Shown here: piece after piece, positions 1-6,320 of the stretch
Layout of the letters: the number at the start of each line of letters is the position of its first letter
How positions within the stretch are numbered: position 1 is the stretch's first letter
Assembly: GCA_003501565.1 (NCBI GenBank)
Contig: DNPC01000803.1
Coordinates: 1 to 6,562, forward strand
Direction of reading: 5' to 3'
Source: Planctomycetaceae bacterium
GTDB taxonomy: Bacteria; Planctomycetota; Planctomycetia; Pirellulales; Pirellulaceae
Length of the DNA: 6,562 nucleotides
The notes under the pieces: generated by a model
Told to the model about the DNA's origin: nothing
The model's input: the letters and a program-made list of their open reading frames with translations, nothing else
Database searches by the model: none
Translations under genes and position numbers: made by a program

Positions 1-2527
1 AGTGACGTTGTTCCTCGAAGATTCGGGTCACGAGGTAGACGTTGTAGTCTTGTCCGACCGCGACCAAAATAACGAACAGGAAAATTGGAACCTTCCAATC
101 CAGCCCTTGGTAGTTATCGCCATACAGTCCGGCGAAAACAGCGTGCGTTATGCCAAGCGTCGTTAAATAGCTGATTAAAACGGTGATAATTAAGTAGCTT
201 GCGAGCAGCGGGCGTCCAAGAATAGCCACCAAGACGAGCCAGACGCCGAGTGTCACGAGCACCTGGATCCGACGTTGGTCGGCCTGAGTTACTTGGCGGA
301 GGTCGTTGATACCGACAGCGGTGCCAGAAAAGCTAACTTGCGCGAGAAACCAGGTCGACGTGGCGTCTCGTGTTTCGGATGCGATCGCCTGCCGCAGGTC
401 GTCCAGGACGGTAGCCGCCTCGGTTGAAAAGGCATCTGGTGAGATAATGACATCGAAGCGGGCTACTCGAGCCGAAAACTGGTCAACTCGACTGATGTAT
501 TTTTCGCTGGTGATTCGGTGGTTTTTTAAGAGCCGCAGTCGCCACGCATCCGAGTCAAATAGCCCTTGTCGTTTACCAGGCGGATAATCACCGAGTGGAT
601 CTGCCAGATGACGAACGGACTCAACACCATCGATGTACAAGGCATTTGCAAGTTGCGTGCATGCTGCCTGCATCGCTTGTTCATCGAGAGGAGCTGGCAG
701 CGTTGCCAATACGGTGATTGGGCTGGCCTGACGGGTTGGAAAGAACCGCCCCACTAAGGCCTGCCCCTTTCTACTCGGTGCATCGGTCGGCAACTCGTTG
801 GTGAGGTCATATGTGACCGCGGAGTAGTTGTAGATGCCCCATATTGCCCCGGGCGCAAGAAGAAGACTTCCCAATACCAGCGATCTTGCAGGACGTTCGA
901 CGACGGCGGTCGCGATTTTCCGCCAGAGCCCGCCCGGGATCTCTCGATGCTTTCTGGGCGTAAGTTGGTCAGTGCTTACCAAATCGCCCTCAATCGCTTT
1001 TCTTCTGTCACGTGGCTTTAAGCTTGGCCAGAAAGCTAGTCGTCCAAGAGCGGCGCAAAGTGCCGGAGTAAACGTGAGACAAACTATAAGCGTGATCCCA
1101 AGGGAAATCGCAATTATCGGGCCGCTAAACTGAAACTTCTCAAACTCGGAGAAGTACATCATTCCCAAGCCAATCATGGTCGTCAGTGCACTGGCGAGGA
1201 GGGCGTCATGAACACTTAACCAGCTTAGTGAGACCGCTCGCTGCATAGCCGCGCGGCAGTTTCGCCGGTGCACAAGAAGTTCACGATTGCGAGCCAACAG
1301 GAATAAACAAAAATCAGTTCCCGCCCCAAACAAAATTACAACGATAAAGATTCGCGTCGTTGTAAAGACACCTAAACCCCAGCTATCGGGCACCATTGGA
1401 TCTCGCGCCAGTAATGCGATCGTTGAGGTGGCTACGATCAAGCTAAGTGCGATGCTAAAAATCGGAATCGCTACCAGCAATGGCGCGCGGTAGACAAATG
1501 CCAAGATCACCACAACCAAGACGATCGTGGCAATTTCTGTCAGCTTTACCCCGCTGGCCGCTGCCCGGAGCATGTCTGCGCCAATTGCGGCAGCCCCCGC
1601 AATCTCTAGCTGCAATTCTTGTCCCGCGATGCCTTTGTACTCAGCACGCAAGTCAGCAATAGTCCGTTCAAGTCCTTCGATGACGTCGATATTTGCCGTC
1701 GCGCTGAAATCTGTGGTTAGCTGGACGGCGATCAACTGTGCGTCCTTCGCATTGGTGGCCAGCTTGTGACCGACAATCGCATTCCGCCACGTCCAAACGT
1801 CCCTGACTTTCAAAGTCCACGCTGGGATTTCCAATTCAAGCAGCCCTACCAATCCCTGTTCCGCCTGTTCGGCGAGCAGCTTTGGTGTTTCCAGATCGAG
1901 AGATGCCTGTTGTTCTTCCTGGCCCAGACGTTTCAGAAGTTCGCCCCGCAATCGATATGCGTCAGGCAATCGTTTGAATTCGAACTCGGGATGATCGGTC
2001 CCAAGGTAGCGGCTAAGTTCGTCTTCAATTTTGATCGCTTCGTCCAAGTTCTCTCGGACGATCGTCTCTAGTACCGTTTTTCTGAGCTGAGCAGGTGCGA
2101 CTTCAACACTTTCCTGAGTCGCCGATTCATCCTTGGTTTTCGAGAGCGGTGGTTTGGCTGGACTCGCAACAGGGAACTTCTGAATGCGTTGCCAAGCGGA
2201 ATTTGCAGCATACCAGTGAAGCCGCCGTGCGAGTTCCAGTGCTACCGCTCGGTTGCCTGCAGCGATTGGTCGTTCGCCATCAACGACGCCGATAACCATT
2301 TGGCTACGCGATCCAGAACCGGGGAAAGCGGCTGCCAGTTCGCGAGTGCCTATCGAATTTGTCGCATCTGCAGGTAAGAATTGGAGGTCGCCGTCGGCAG
2401 CTATATCCTTCCACTGCGGCGCAACCAGTTTAAGAGTTACCGCGACCGCAATCCAACCAGCGATAACGATGTACCAACGTCGTGCGATGAATCGACTGAC
2501 GTGGAGCTTGTACCAAGCGACCAGCAT
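1..2527 (-). CDS. MMPL/RND-family transporter, 3' end outside the window
   Basis: Inner-membrane exporter of the MMPL branch of the RND superfamily, which uses the proton gradient to move lipids or other hydrophobic molecules. The minus frame is open from ATG 2527 to the left edge (842 codons, no stop). TM1 lies at about residues 18-36, then a long periplasmic loop to about 330, then TM2-TM6 with the family signature GAGTDFCLFLLAR in TM4 (401-413). TM7 is at about 545-565, a second periplasmic loop follows, and TM8-TM10 end with VAVGQDYNVYLVTR (822-835). The acidic residues D405 and D827 match the two proton-relay Asp positions of MmpL proteins. The first loop is about 300 residues, longer than usual. 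TM11-TM12 and the C-terminus are missing. The start overlaps the stop of the RraA-family gene by one base and has GGAGAG (2533-2538) five bases upstream. The substrate is unknown; hopanoid, carotenoid or other lipid is a guess. Confidence 0.92.
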   Translation of the reverse strand, partial: MLVAWYKLHVSRFIARRWYIVIAGWIAVAVTLKLVAPQWKDIAADGDLQFLPADATNSIGTRELAAAFPGSGSRSQMVIGVVDGERPIAAGNRAVALELARRLHWYAANSAWQRIQKFPVASPAKPPLSKTKDESATQESVEVAPAQLRKTVLETIVRENLDEAIKIEDELSRYLGTDHPEFEFKRLPDAYRLRGELLKRLGQEEQQASLDLETPKLLAEQAEQGLVGLLELEIPAWTLKVRDVWTWRNAIVGHKLATNAKDAQLIAVQLTTDFSATANIDVIEGLERTIADLRAEYKGIAGQELQLEIAGAAAIGADMLRAAASGVKLTEIATIVLVVVILAFVYRAPLLVAIPIFSIALSLIVATSTIALLARDPMVPDSWGLGVFTTTRIFIVVILFGAGTDFCLFLLARNRELLVHRRNCRAAMQRAVSLSWLSVHDALLASALTTMIGLGMMYFSEFEKFQFSGPIIAISLGITLIVCLTFTPALCAALGRLAFWPSLKPRDRRKAIEGDLVSTDQLTPRKHREIPGGLWRKIATAVVERPARSLVLGSLLLAPGAIWGIYNYSAVTYDLTNELPTDAPSRKGQALVGRFFPTRQASPITVLATLPAPLDEQAMQAACTQLANALYIDGVESVRHLADPLGDYPPGKRQGLFDSDAWRLRLLKNHRITSEKYISRVDQFSARVARFDVIISPDAFSTEAATVLDDLRQAIASETRDATSTWFLAQVSFSGTAVGINDLRQVTQADQRRIQVLVTLGVWLVLVAILGRPLLASYLIITVLISYLTTLGITHAVFAGLYGDNYQGLDWKVPIFLFVILVAVGQDYNVYLVTRIFEEQRH

Positions 2528-3279
2528 TAATGCTCTCCGTCGCGACCAAACTGTTTGCGTGTCAGACGCCCAAAATCTTCGGCTGCAGCATTGATGCGAT
2601 TGACCGTTTCTTCCAGGCTATGCCCACACGAGCTGCGCGCTGCTGCGATCACCGTCTCACATTCGTTGGAGTCCATTTGAATAGCAGCTTCCAACAATCG
2701 GCCTTCTTCGCCCAGTGGAATAGCGATGAACCCGTGTTTGTCGGCATGGACCAATTGTCCTGGTGTCACGCGTGATCCGAAGCACTCGATAGGCTCACCC
2801 CATGACACCGGAGTGCTGTGGGCGTGGCCGACACACAGACGGCGCGCCAACGCTTTAAATCCCGCATTGGTCATTTCGTCAACGTCGCGAATCGCCCCGT
2901 CGCATATGGTTCCAACGCACCCCAGGCTCCGGTGAACGTTGGCGTTTACCTCACCCCAGAAAGAACCGATTGTCTTGGGGAGATCTAAGTCTTGTACAAG
3001 GACGATTTTGGGGCCGGGACACGAGGCGATGTAAGCCCGATAGTCGGCCCAGGCGGTCTGATTTTGCTTGTGTGTTACATCGCTGGGCTGAATGACAAGA
3101 GTCATCGCGTAACCAACCATGGGGCCCATTTGCGGCATGAAATCCTTGGTTTCGTCAATGTTGGTTACCGGGGCGGCTGCGTCCGAAGCGGTTATCTGTT
3201 CCCAGCCGTTGTAGATTGTCGGTGTATTCCACCGCTTTAGCTGTAACAAGTTGCTATGTGAGAGAGGTGGTTCTAGCAT
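2527..3279 (-). CDS. RraA-family protein (HMG/CHA aldolase-like or RraA-like)
   Basis: A 250-residue soluble protein of the RraA-like superfamily, which holds class II 4-hydroxy-4-methylglutarate/4-carboxy-4-hydroxy-2-oxoadipate aldolases, oxaloacetate decarboxylases and the RNase E inhibitor RraA. The family core is visible: TPTIYNGWE near the N-terminus (19-27), GE at 109-110, CDGAIRDVDE (126-135) with the R131-D132-x2-E135 motif that binds pyruvate and the divalent metal in the aldolases, and VTPGQLVHADKHGF (171-184) near the usual C-terminal core. Keeping R, D and E favours a metal-dependent lyase-type fold over the non-catalytic RNase E inhibitor, but the substrate cannot be read from the sequence. 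At 250 residues it is longer than the 160-230 common in the family, with a C-terminal helical tail. ATG 3279 is the first ATG after an in-frame TAG; no clear Shine-Dalgarno site precedes it. It is the first gene of a pair with the MMPL transporter. Confidence 0.85.
   Translation of the reverse strand: MLEPPLSHSNLLQLKRWNTPTIYNGWEQITASDAAAPVTNIDETKDFMPQMGPMVGYAMTLVIQPSDVTHKQNQTAWADYRAYIASCPGPKIVLVQDLDLPKTIGSFWGEVNANVHRSLGCVGTICDGAIRDVDEMTNAGFKALARRLCVGHAHSTPVSWGEPIECFGSRVTPGQLVHADKHGFIAIPLGEEGRLLEAAIQMDSNECETVIAAARSSCGHSLEETVNRINAAAEDFGRLTRKQFGRDGEH
2533..2538 (-). promoter_or_regulatory. Shine-Dalgarno site of the MMPL gene inside the upstream gene
   Basis: GGAGAG on the minus strand lies five bases before the ATG at 2527 and within the last codons of the RraA-family gene. 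With the TAATG stop/start overlap it fits translational coupling, in which ribosomes finishing the first gene start the second. Confidence 0.6.
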
Positions 3280-3319
3280 CTGACGGCCATGAAAGAGTTT
3301 TCGGTTCTACCCACAGCGT

Positions 3320-3445
3320 CTTGGCGACGGTCAGGGCAACGAAGCGAATGTAGGCGCATATGGTATCAGGATCAGCTCCAATTGGGCATAATAGATTGCT
3401 CGACGTCTTGCCGAGTTGAGAAATGCCTTGGGAGGCTTGGCGACG
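3320..3445. repeat. Two copies of a 10-bp direct repeat, CTTGGCGACG
   Basis: Exact copies are at 3320-3329 and 3436-3445. A looser relative, CTTGCCGAGT, is at 3407-3416. The first copy sits in a small inverted repeat (CGTC, five bases, GACG, at 3317-3329) and the second runs into GACGTC. An exact 10-bp repeat by chance in 240 bp is uncommon but not rare enough to prove function. Confidence 0.4.
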
Positions 3446-3510
3446 TCTAGGGCGGCGCACAGTATCGATATTACGTGCGGGGTTGCTTAGTAGATACTAG
3501 GGCCAGAATT

Positions 3511-3519
3511 GGGGGAAGA
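3511..3519 (+). promoter_or_regulatory. Ribosome binding site deciding the start at 3520
   Basis: A purine run, GGGGGAAGA, lies immediately before ATG 3520. The in-frame GTG at 3475 has no such site, so the ATG is taken as the start and the 15 extra residues from the GTG are left out. Confidence 0.55.
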
Positions 3520-4194
3520 ATGCCGAGCGCATGGAGTTTTGAAAACGGATTGGCCACAACCGACTGGGCGGACTGGAGTGCGGAAGTGCAACCAGTTGAT
3601 GCCACTCAGCCGACGCGATTAAAGGCACCTGGGCATTCAGATTGGCAGATTTTCGGCATCGAACCTCAGCCGCGACATGCGCTGGAGATTGAGGAAGCTT
3701 ATGGTCGGCAGGATGACTTGATCGTCCAATATCAGCAATCTCCGCAAGACAGTTACCGTTTTCATCTGTACTGGCGAAAACTGCCCGTTAGTCCGGCCAG
3801 TCAATTGGGGATTGAGCTCTGGTTGGGTGTCCAAACAGGGTTACTCGATTCTCGGCCGGAATTGCATGTGACCTGCCACGCCGGGCAAGCATGGGAAACC
3901 CTCAAGCATGGCGAGTTGGTAGAGGCTGAGCCATCCGAATCGTTGGCCGCGCTGATTGCACGTCGGGATGATGCGACGGGTGTTTGGTTGATCGAACCGT
4001 CCGACCAAGTTGATGTTACTCTGCTTAGCAGTGGAGCCGAAAGTACGGTCGGGGTGTTCGACCATTTCATGGAAAAAGGAGTGATACGTCGGGCGAGAAT
4101 GCGTTTCCACATCCTAAGTGCAGATGTTGAAATCGGGCAGATCGCGGAACTGTACCGGAGCTTCGCTGCTAGCCAGCTCCCACTGACGGCATAG
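3520..4194 (+). CDS. Conserved-looking hypothetical protein, soluble
   Basis: No named family is recognised. The product from ATG 3520 is 224 residues and begins MPSAWSFENGL. It has no signal peptide, lipobox or transmembrane segment, so it is probably cytoplasmic. It is rich in Trp and in alternating hydrophobic residues (for example YRFHLYWRK at 79-87 and IELWLGVQTGLL at 97-108), which suggests a mostly beta fold, with a helical C-terminal end. Composition and codon pattern look like a real gene: there is one uninterrupted frame, a purine-rich site before the ATG, and balanced amino-acid use. It stands alone on the plus strand, divergent from the RraA-family gene and convergent with the lipoprotein gene, so context gives no clear role. 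A longer form from GTG 3475 (239 residues) is possible but less likely. Confidence 0.8.
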   Translation: MPSAWSFENGLATTDWADWSAEVQPVDATQPTRLKAPGHSDWQIFGIEPQPRHALEIEEAYGRQDDLIVQYQQSPQDSYRFHLYWRKLPVSPASQLGIELWLGVQTGLLDSRPELHVTCHAGQAWETLKHGELVEAEPSESLAALIARRDDATGVWLIEPSDQVDVTLLSSGAESTVGVFDHFMEKGVIRRARMRFHILSADVEIGQIAELYRSFAASQLPLTA

Positions 4195-4229
4195 AAACGA
4201 CGCCGTCCTGAGCCCTGCAGCGTTCGTTT
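4195..4229. terminator. Weak inverted repeat between convergent genes
   Basis: AAACGACGC (4195-4203) can pair with GCGTTCGTTT (4220-4229), giving nine pairs with one bulged T and a 16-base loop. It starts directly after the stop codon of the plus-strand gene and lies in the 55-bp gap to the convergent lipoprotein gene, the expected place for a two-way terminator. There is no clear U-tract on either side and the loop is large, so the call is tentative. Confidence 0.25.
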
Positions 4230-4249
4230 GCCTAGTTGCCGGGAGCGGT

Positions 4250-4798
4250 CTAGAACTCGGTATCCGAGATATAGCCGCCGAGCTGCTGGAATACAAGTAC
4301 ATGCTCTGGAGTATTTAGTTGGCCCCCGAGGGACTTAATTGCGGCTTTCACTTTCTGAGCCGTCTGCAGGTCACCTTCTGACTCTGCCTCCTGCGCGGAC
4401 TCAAGCATCTTTTGGTACAGCAGTTTTAGTTGCTGGGCTCTTTCGATAAACTGCTGCTGTAGGCGACGCTTGTCCTCTGCAGGCAAATCGGCGAACTTAG
4501 ACTCGCTGATGTTGAATTCTTCCAAGTTCGTGTCGGCGATGCACTTCGGCGATGCGATAAACAATGAAATTGCTCGGTCGAAGTCTTCTGCTGCCGAGAA
4601 ACTAAGAATCTTTGAGAGTGCGTCGTCGGAAATCGCATCGGAAACTTTTGTAGCACTAACCGACGTGTTTGCAGGTTGATCAATTGTTGGCGTGGCCGAT
4701 TCGCTTCTGCAACCCGCACTCAAACATACCGTGTTTGAGATAAGTGCCAGAACTATCATCCTATGAACGATGGTGCCATCGCGTTTAAAGATGGTCAT
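4250..4798 (-). CDS. Small lipoprotein of unknown function
   Basis: The 182-residue product begins MTIFKRDGTIVHR, followed by a hydrophobic core and the lipobox LSAGC, with the lipidated Cys at residue 30. This fits a type II signal peptide, so the mature protein of about 153 residues should be anchored in a membrane. A Ser/Thr/Pro-rich linker follows (about 31-51), then a helical domain whose later part (about 113-160) is rich in Gln, Glu, Lys and Ala and may form a coiled coil. No enzyme motif is seen. ATG 4798 is chosen because AAAGGAG (4808-4814) lies nine bases upstream and the signal peptide then starts correctly. The frame stays open to 4954, but those 52 extra codons read as non-coding leader. 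It is the third minus-strand gene after the sigma factor and the membrane sensor. It could be co-transcribed with them or have its own promoter in the 171-bp gap. Confidence 0.8.
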   Translation of the reverse strand: MTIFKRDGTIVHRMIVLALISNTVCLSAGCRSESATPTIDQPANTSVSATKVSDAISDDALSKILSFSAAEDFDRAISLFIASPKCIADTNLEEFNISESKFADLPAEDKRRLQQQFIERAQQLKLLYQKMLESAQEAESEGDLQTAQKVKAAIKSLGGQLNTPEHVLVFQQLGGYISDTEF

Positions 4799-4807
4799 AG
4801 TCAAAAA

Positions 4808-4814
4808 CTCCTTT
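4808..4814 (-). promoter_or_regulatory. Shine-Dalgarno site of the lipoprotein gene
   Basis: AAAGGAG on the minus strand is nine bases before ATG 4798. It is the strongest ribosome binding site in the window and settles the start against the longer open frame from 4954. Confidence 0.75.
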
Positions 4815-4893
4815 GGTGTGGTAAAGGTCCTCAAGCATTGATGGATCCATAGAACTTGCTGCAAGCATGGTCGATTCGAGCAGTTTGCCCGTA

Positions 4894-4913
4894 GAGCGAC
4901 CACACGATCGCTC
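4894..4913 (-). other. Stem-loop in the lipoprotein leader
   Basis: The minus-strand RNA can form eight pairs (GAGCGAUC with GGUCGCUC, one G-U) around the loop GUGU. It lies 57 bases after the stop of the sensor gene and 95 bases before the lipoprotein start. No run of U follows, so it is not a standard intrinsic terminator. Confidence 0.4.
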
Positions 4914-4969
4914 AACCCTAGACGAGTGTTGAACGGCCATTTTCCGCGGAACAATTGAGTGTCAAAGCG

Positions 4970-5761
4970 TCAACGAATCGGCTGGTAGCCTTCAGGAATT
5001 TCTGTGCTAAACGTCGACGCAGGCAGTGCAGCATAGAACTGAATGTTCTCGAGCCGCTGCTCTTTTCCACTCGCGAGATCGAGGATTGAAATTTGAATCG
5101 GCAAGTGGCTGTGTTTGCGGACCCAAATTTGGATACGGCTTTTTCGGTTGGCAATTTCGTATTCGGCTACTTCGAAGACCTGAGTACTTTCGCCATTTAG
5201 TTCTTGTTGGCCTCGATACTCAGCAAGCTTCATTCTGTGCAATGAAGCCAAAATCAAATAAGGACTGATCGGCTGATTGGGAATTCCACGCAACCGCAGG
5301 AACGTTTTGGATTCGCTGTTCAGGATAACTGCAGTATCCGAATCAACGTTTTGCACCGTTTGGTTACCGCTTGGTGCATCGATACGTAATGACCCTTTGA
5401 TTGACATGGTAAGTTGGCTAGTGAGGCTACCATTACGGCCGTCTGCAATGTCACATTTGAGGGCTTCCGTTGAAGCAACGGCAGCGATAACATCTGCGAA
5501 CGCTACGGCAGTAGGTTGAACGGATAACAACATGATTCCTCCAGCAGCCAAGCCTGTAATGGTCGCCGCCACACCAAGGATCGCCTTTCGACGCTGCCAC
5601 CGTACCGGCGGCTTGGCCAATGCGTTCGTTGCAACATTCGGTTCGAGCGCCCACCCGAAACGCTCGCAGACCGACTCACAGGCGCTACGTACCCTGGCGG
5701 GCTCGGGTGCAGCATTATTGAGGGAACTGATAATCTGAATCGTTCGAGCTTCGGTTAGCAT
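4970..5761 (-). CDS. Single-pass membrane protein with LolA/RseB-like outer domain, probable anti-sigma factor
   Basis: A 263-residue protein encoded 37 bp after the ECF sigma gene on the same strand. Residues 1-55 are cytoplasmic and end in a basic RWQRRK stretch. One transmembrane helix spans about 59-81, followed by VAFADVIAAVAS (86-97), the usual opening of the outer domain in planctomycete proteins of this layout. The rest (about 86-263) resembles the LolA/LolB/RseB fold: alternating beta strands, IWVRKHSHLPIQI near 212-224, and a C-terminal FSTEIPEGYQPI (251-262). By position and layout it should bind the sigma factor inside and sense a lipid or envelope signal outside. This is inference: the N-terminal part has C28 and C32 but no His-x3-Cys-x2-Cys zinc finger as in ZAS anti-sigma factors. 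It could instead be a sigma-controlled envelope protein. ATG 5761 has AAGG (5769-5772) seven bases upstream. Confidence 0.68.
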   Translation of the reverse strand: MLTEARTIQIISSLNNAAPEPARVRSACESVCERFGWALEPNVATNALAKPPVRWQRRKAILGVAATITGLAAGGIMLLSVQPTAVAFADVIAAVASTEALKCDIADGRNGSLTSQLTMSIKGSLRIDAPSGNQTVQNVDSDTAVILNSESKTFLRLRGIPNQPISPYLILASLHRMKLAEYRGQQELNGESTQVFEVAEYEIANRKSRIQIWVRKHSHLPIQISILDLASGKEQRLENIQFYAALPASTFSTEIPEGYQPIR

Positions 5762-5798
5762 GGTTAGCCCTTGGTTCAGTTTAGACGTCGTGTGCGTA

Positions 5799-6320
5799 TC
5801 AATCGATCTCGCGGTCGGGAAGCGTCCGGCGAAGCTTTTGAATGGCCTTTGAGGCTAGGCCCCGAATTTGATGTTCTGTCTTCTCAGTCAACTGAGCTAT
5901 CTCGGAATGCTCGAGTCCCTCTACGTATCTGAGGACCAGAACCTCTTGCTGTAGCTGTGGAAGCTTGTCGATTTCCGACAGAATCCACTCAGCCAGATCT
6001 CGCTGCTCAACTCTCTTGAGGTCTGCATCGCGAGCGGGAAAATCACAACTGGGCTCGCCAGACTGAGTATCCAGGCTGTCCGCACGGTTCGACTTGACGC
6101 GACGCCGCCAGTCGAGCGAGAGGTTAATCGCCACGCGTTTCGCGAACGCGAGGCGAGATTTCGCCTCGAAGAAGCTACTGGATTCGCGTAGGCGAAGAAA
6201 CAGTTCCTGCAAAACATCGTCAGCAACATCATGGCGCAGCACAATTCGAAATGTAGTTGCGTAGAGCACATCTCCATGATCCCGCAGGAGTCGGACAAGC
6301 TCATGATCAGTCGCCTCCAA
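5799..6320 (-). CDS. ECF-family RNA polymerase sigma factor
   Basis: A 173-residue group IV sigma factor, the normal size for ECF proteins, which directs RNA polymerase to a small regulon. Region 2 spans about 5-75, with DVADDVLQELFLRL (31-44) matching the conserved polymerase-binding and -10 recognition helices, and ends in LSLDWRRR (67-74). A variable linker (about 75-110) follows. Region 4 spans about 112-168 (LPQLQQEVLVLRYVEGLEHS, then a helix-turn-helix ending near KAIQKLRR) and should contact the -35 element. There is no ATG at the expected start: the frame opens after an in-frame TGA, and TTG 6320 is preferred because AAAAGGG (6329-6335) lies eight bases upstream. The gene is first in the block, followed 37 bp later by the membrane sensor, the usual sigma/anti-sigma order. 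ECF factors often activate their own promoter, but no certain site was found. Confidence 0.93.
   Translation of the reverse strand: MEATDHELVRLLRDHGDVLYATTFRIVLRHDVADDVLQELFLRLRESSSFFEAKSRLAFAKRVAINLSLDWRRRVKSNRADSLDTQSGEPSCDFPARDADLKRVEQRDLAEWILSEIDKLPQLQQEVLVLRYVEGLEHSEIAQLTEKTEHQIRGLASKAIQKLRRTLPDREID

Larger units (their letters stand above)
3280..3519. promoter_or_regulatory. Divergent intergenic region with repeated motif
   Basis: This 240-bp stretch separates the minus-strand RraA/MMPL pair from the plus-strand gene at 3520, so promoters for both directions should lie here. CTTGGCGACG occurs at 3320-3329 and again at 3436-3445. CGACGTCT occurs at 3401-3408 and 3441-3448, exactly 40 bp apart and each containing the palindrome GACGTC. 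These could be binding sites for a regulator, but no known operator is recognised. A weak -10-like GATACT lies at 3493-3498 without a good -35 box. A 68-codon minus-strand open frame (3460-3254, GTG start) crosses the region but has no recognisable protein character. Confidence 0.45.
4799..4969 (-). promoter_or_regulatory. 171-bp gap upstream of the lipoprotein gene, with hairpin and palindromes
   Basis: Between the sensor gene and the lipoprotein gene lie several symmetric elements. At 4894-4913 an eight-pair hairpin with a four-base loop can form (arms GAGCGACC and GATCGCTC on the plus strand, one G-U pair in the minus-strand RNA). ATGGATCCAT (4841-4850) is a perfect palindrome. CTTGC, T, GCAAG (4855-4865) is an inverted repeat. 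CAAGCAT occurs twice, at 4832-4838 and 4862-4868. A TTGACA-like -35 (4960-4965, minus) has no good -10 partner. The hairpin lacks a U-tract, so it may act as an RNA processing or attenuating element, or may be incidental. No known riboswitch is recognised. Confidence 0.4.

Noticed and set aside
306..2594. Many plus-strand open frames of 60-113 codons (for example 834-1133, 1766-2071, 2253-2594)
   Set aside because: They lie antisense to the MMPL gene, whose minus frame is open throughout with clear family motifs; the plus-strand products have no protein character.
2530..3240. Plus-strand open frames across the RraA-family gene
   Set aside because: Antisense shadows of a gene with a recognisable RraA core.
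3254..3460. Minus-strand 68-codon open frame with GTG start
   Set aside because: Overlaps the RraA-family start by 26 bases, has no ribosome site and looks like random translation; noted only under the intergenic region.
3475..3519. Longer GTG start for the hypothetical gene
   Set aside because: No ribosome site before the GTG, whereas a purine run directly precedes ATG 3520.
3637..4112. Minus-strand open frames of 65-103 codons
   Set aside because: Antisense to the plus-strand gene 3520-4194, with no motifs.
4799..4954. Extension of the lipoprotein gene to 4954
   Set aside because: It would place 52 residues before a clear signal peptide; the strong AAAGGAG site supports ATG 4798.
5921..6304. 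Minus-strand 127-codon open frame inside the sigma gene, with an ATG at 6304 and GGAGG-like sequence upstream
   Set aside because: It is another frame of the sigma gene; its product is rich in Ser, Arg and Cys without domain features, whereas the sigma frame has both regions 2 and 4.
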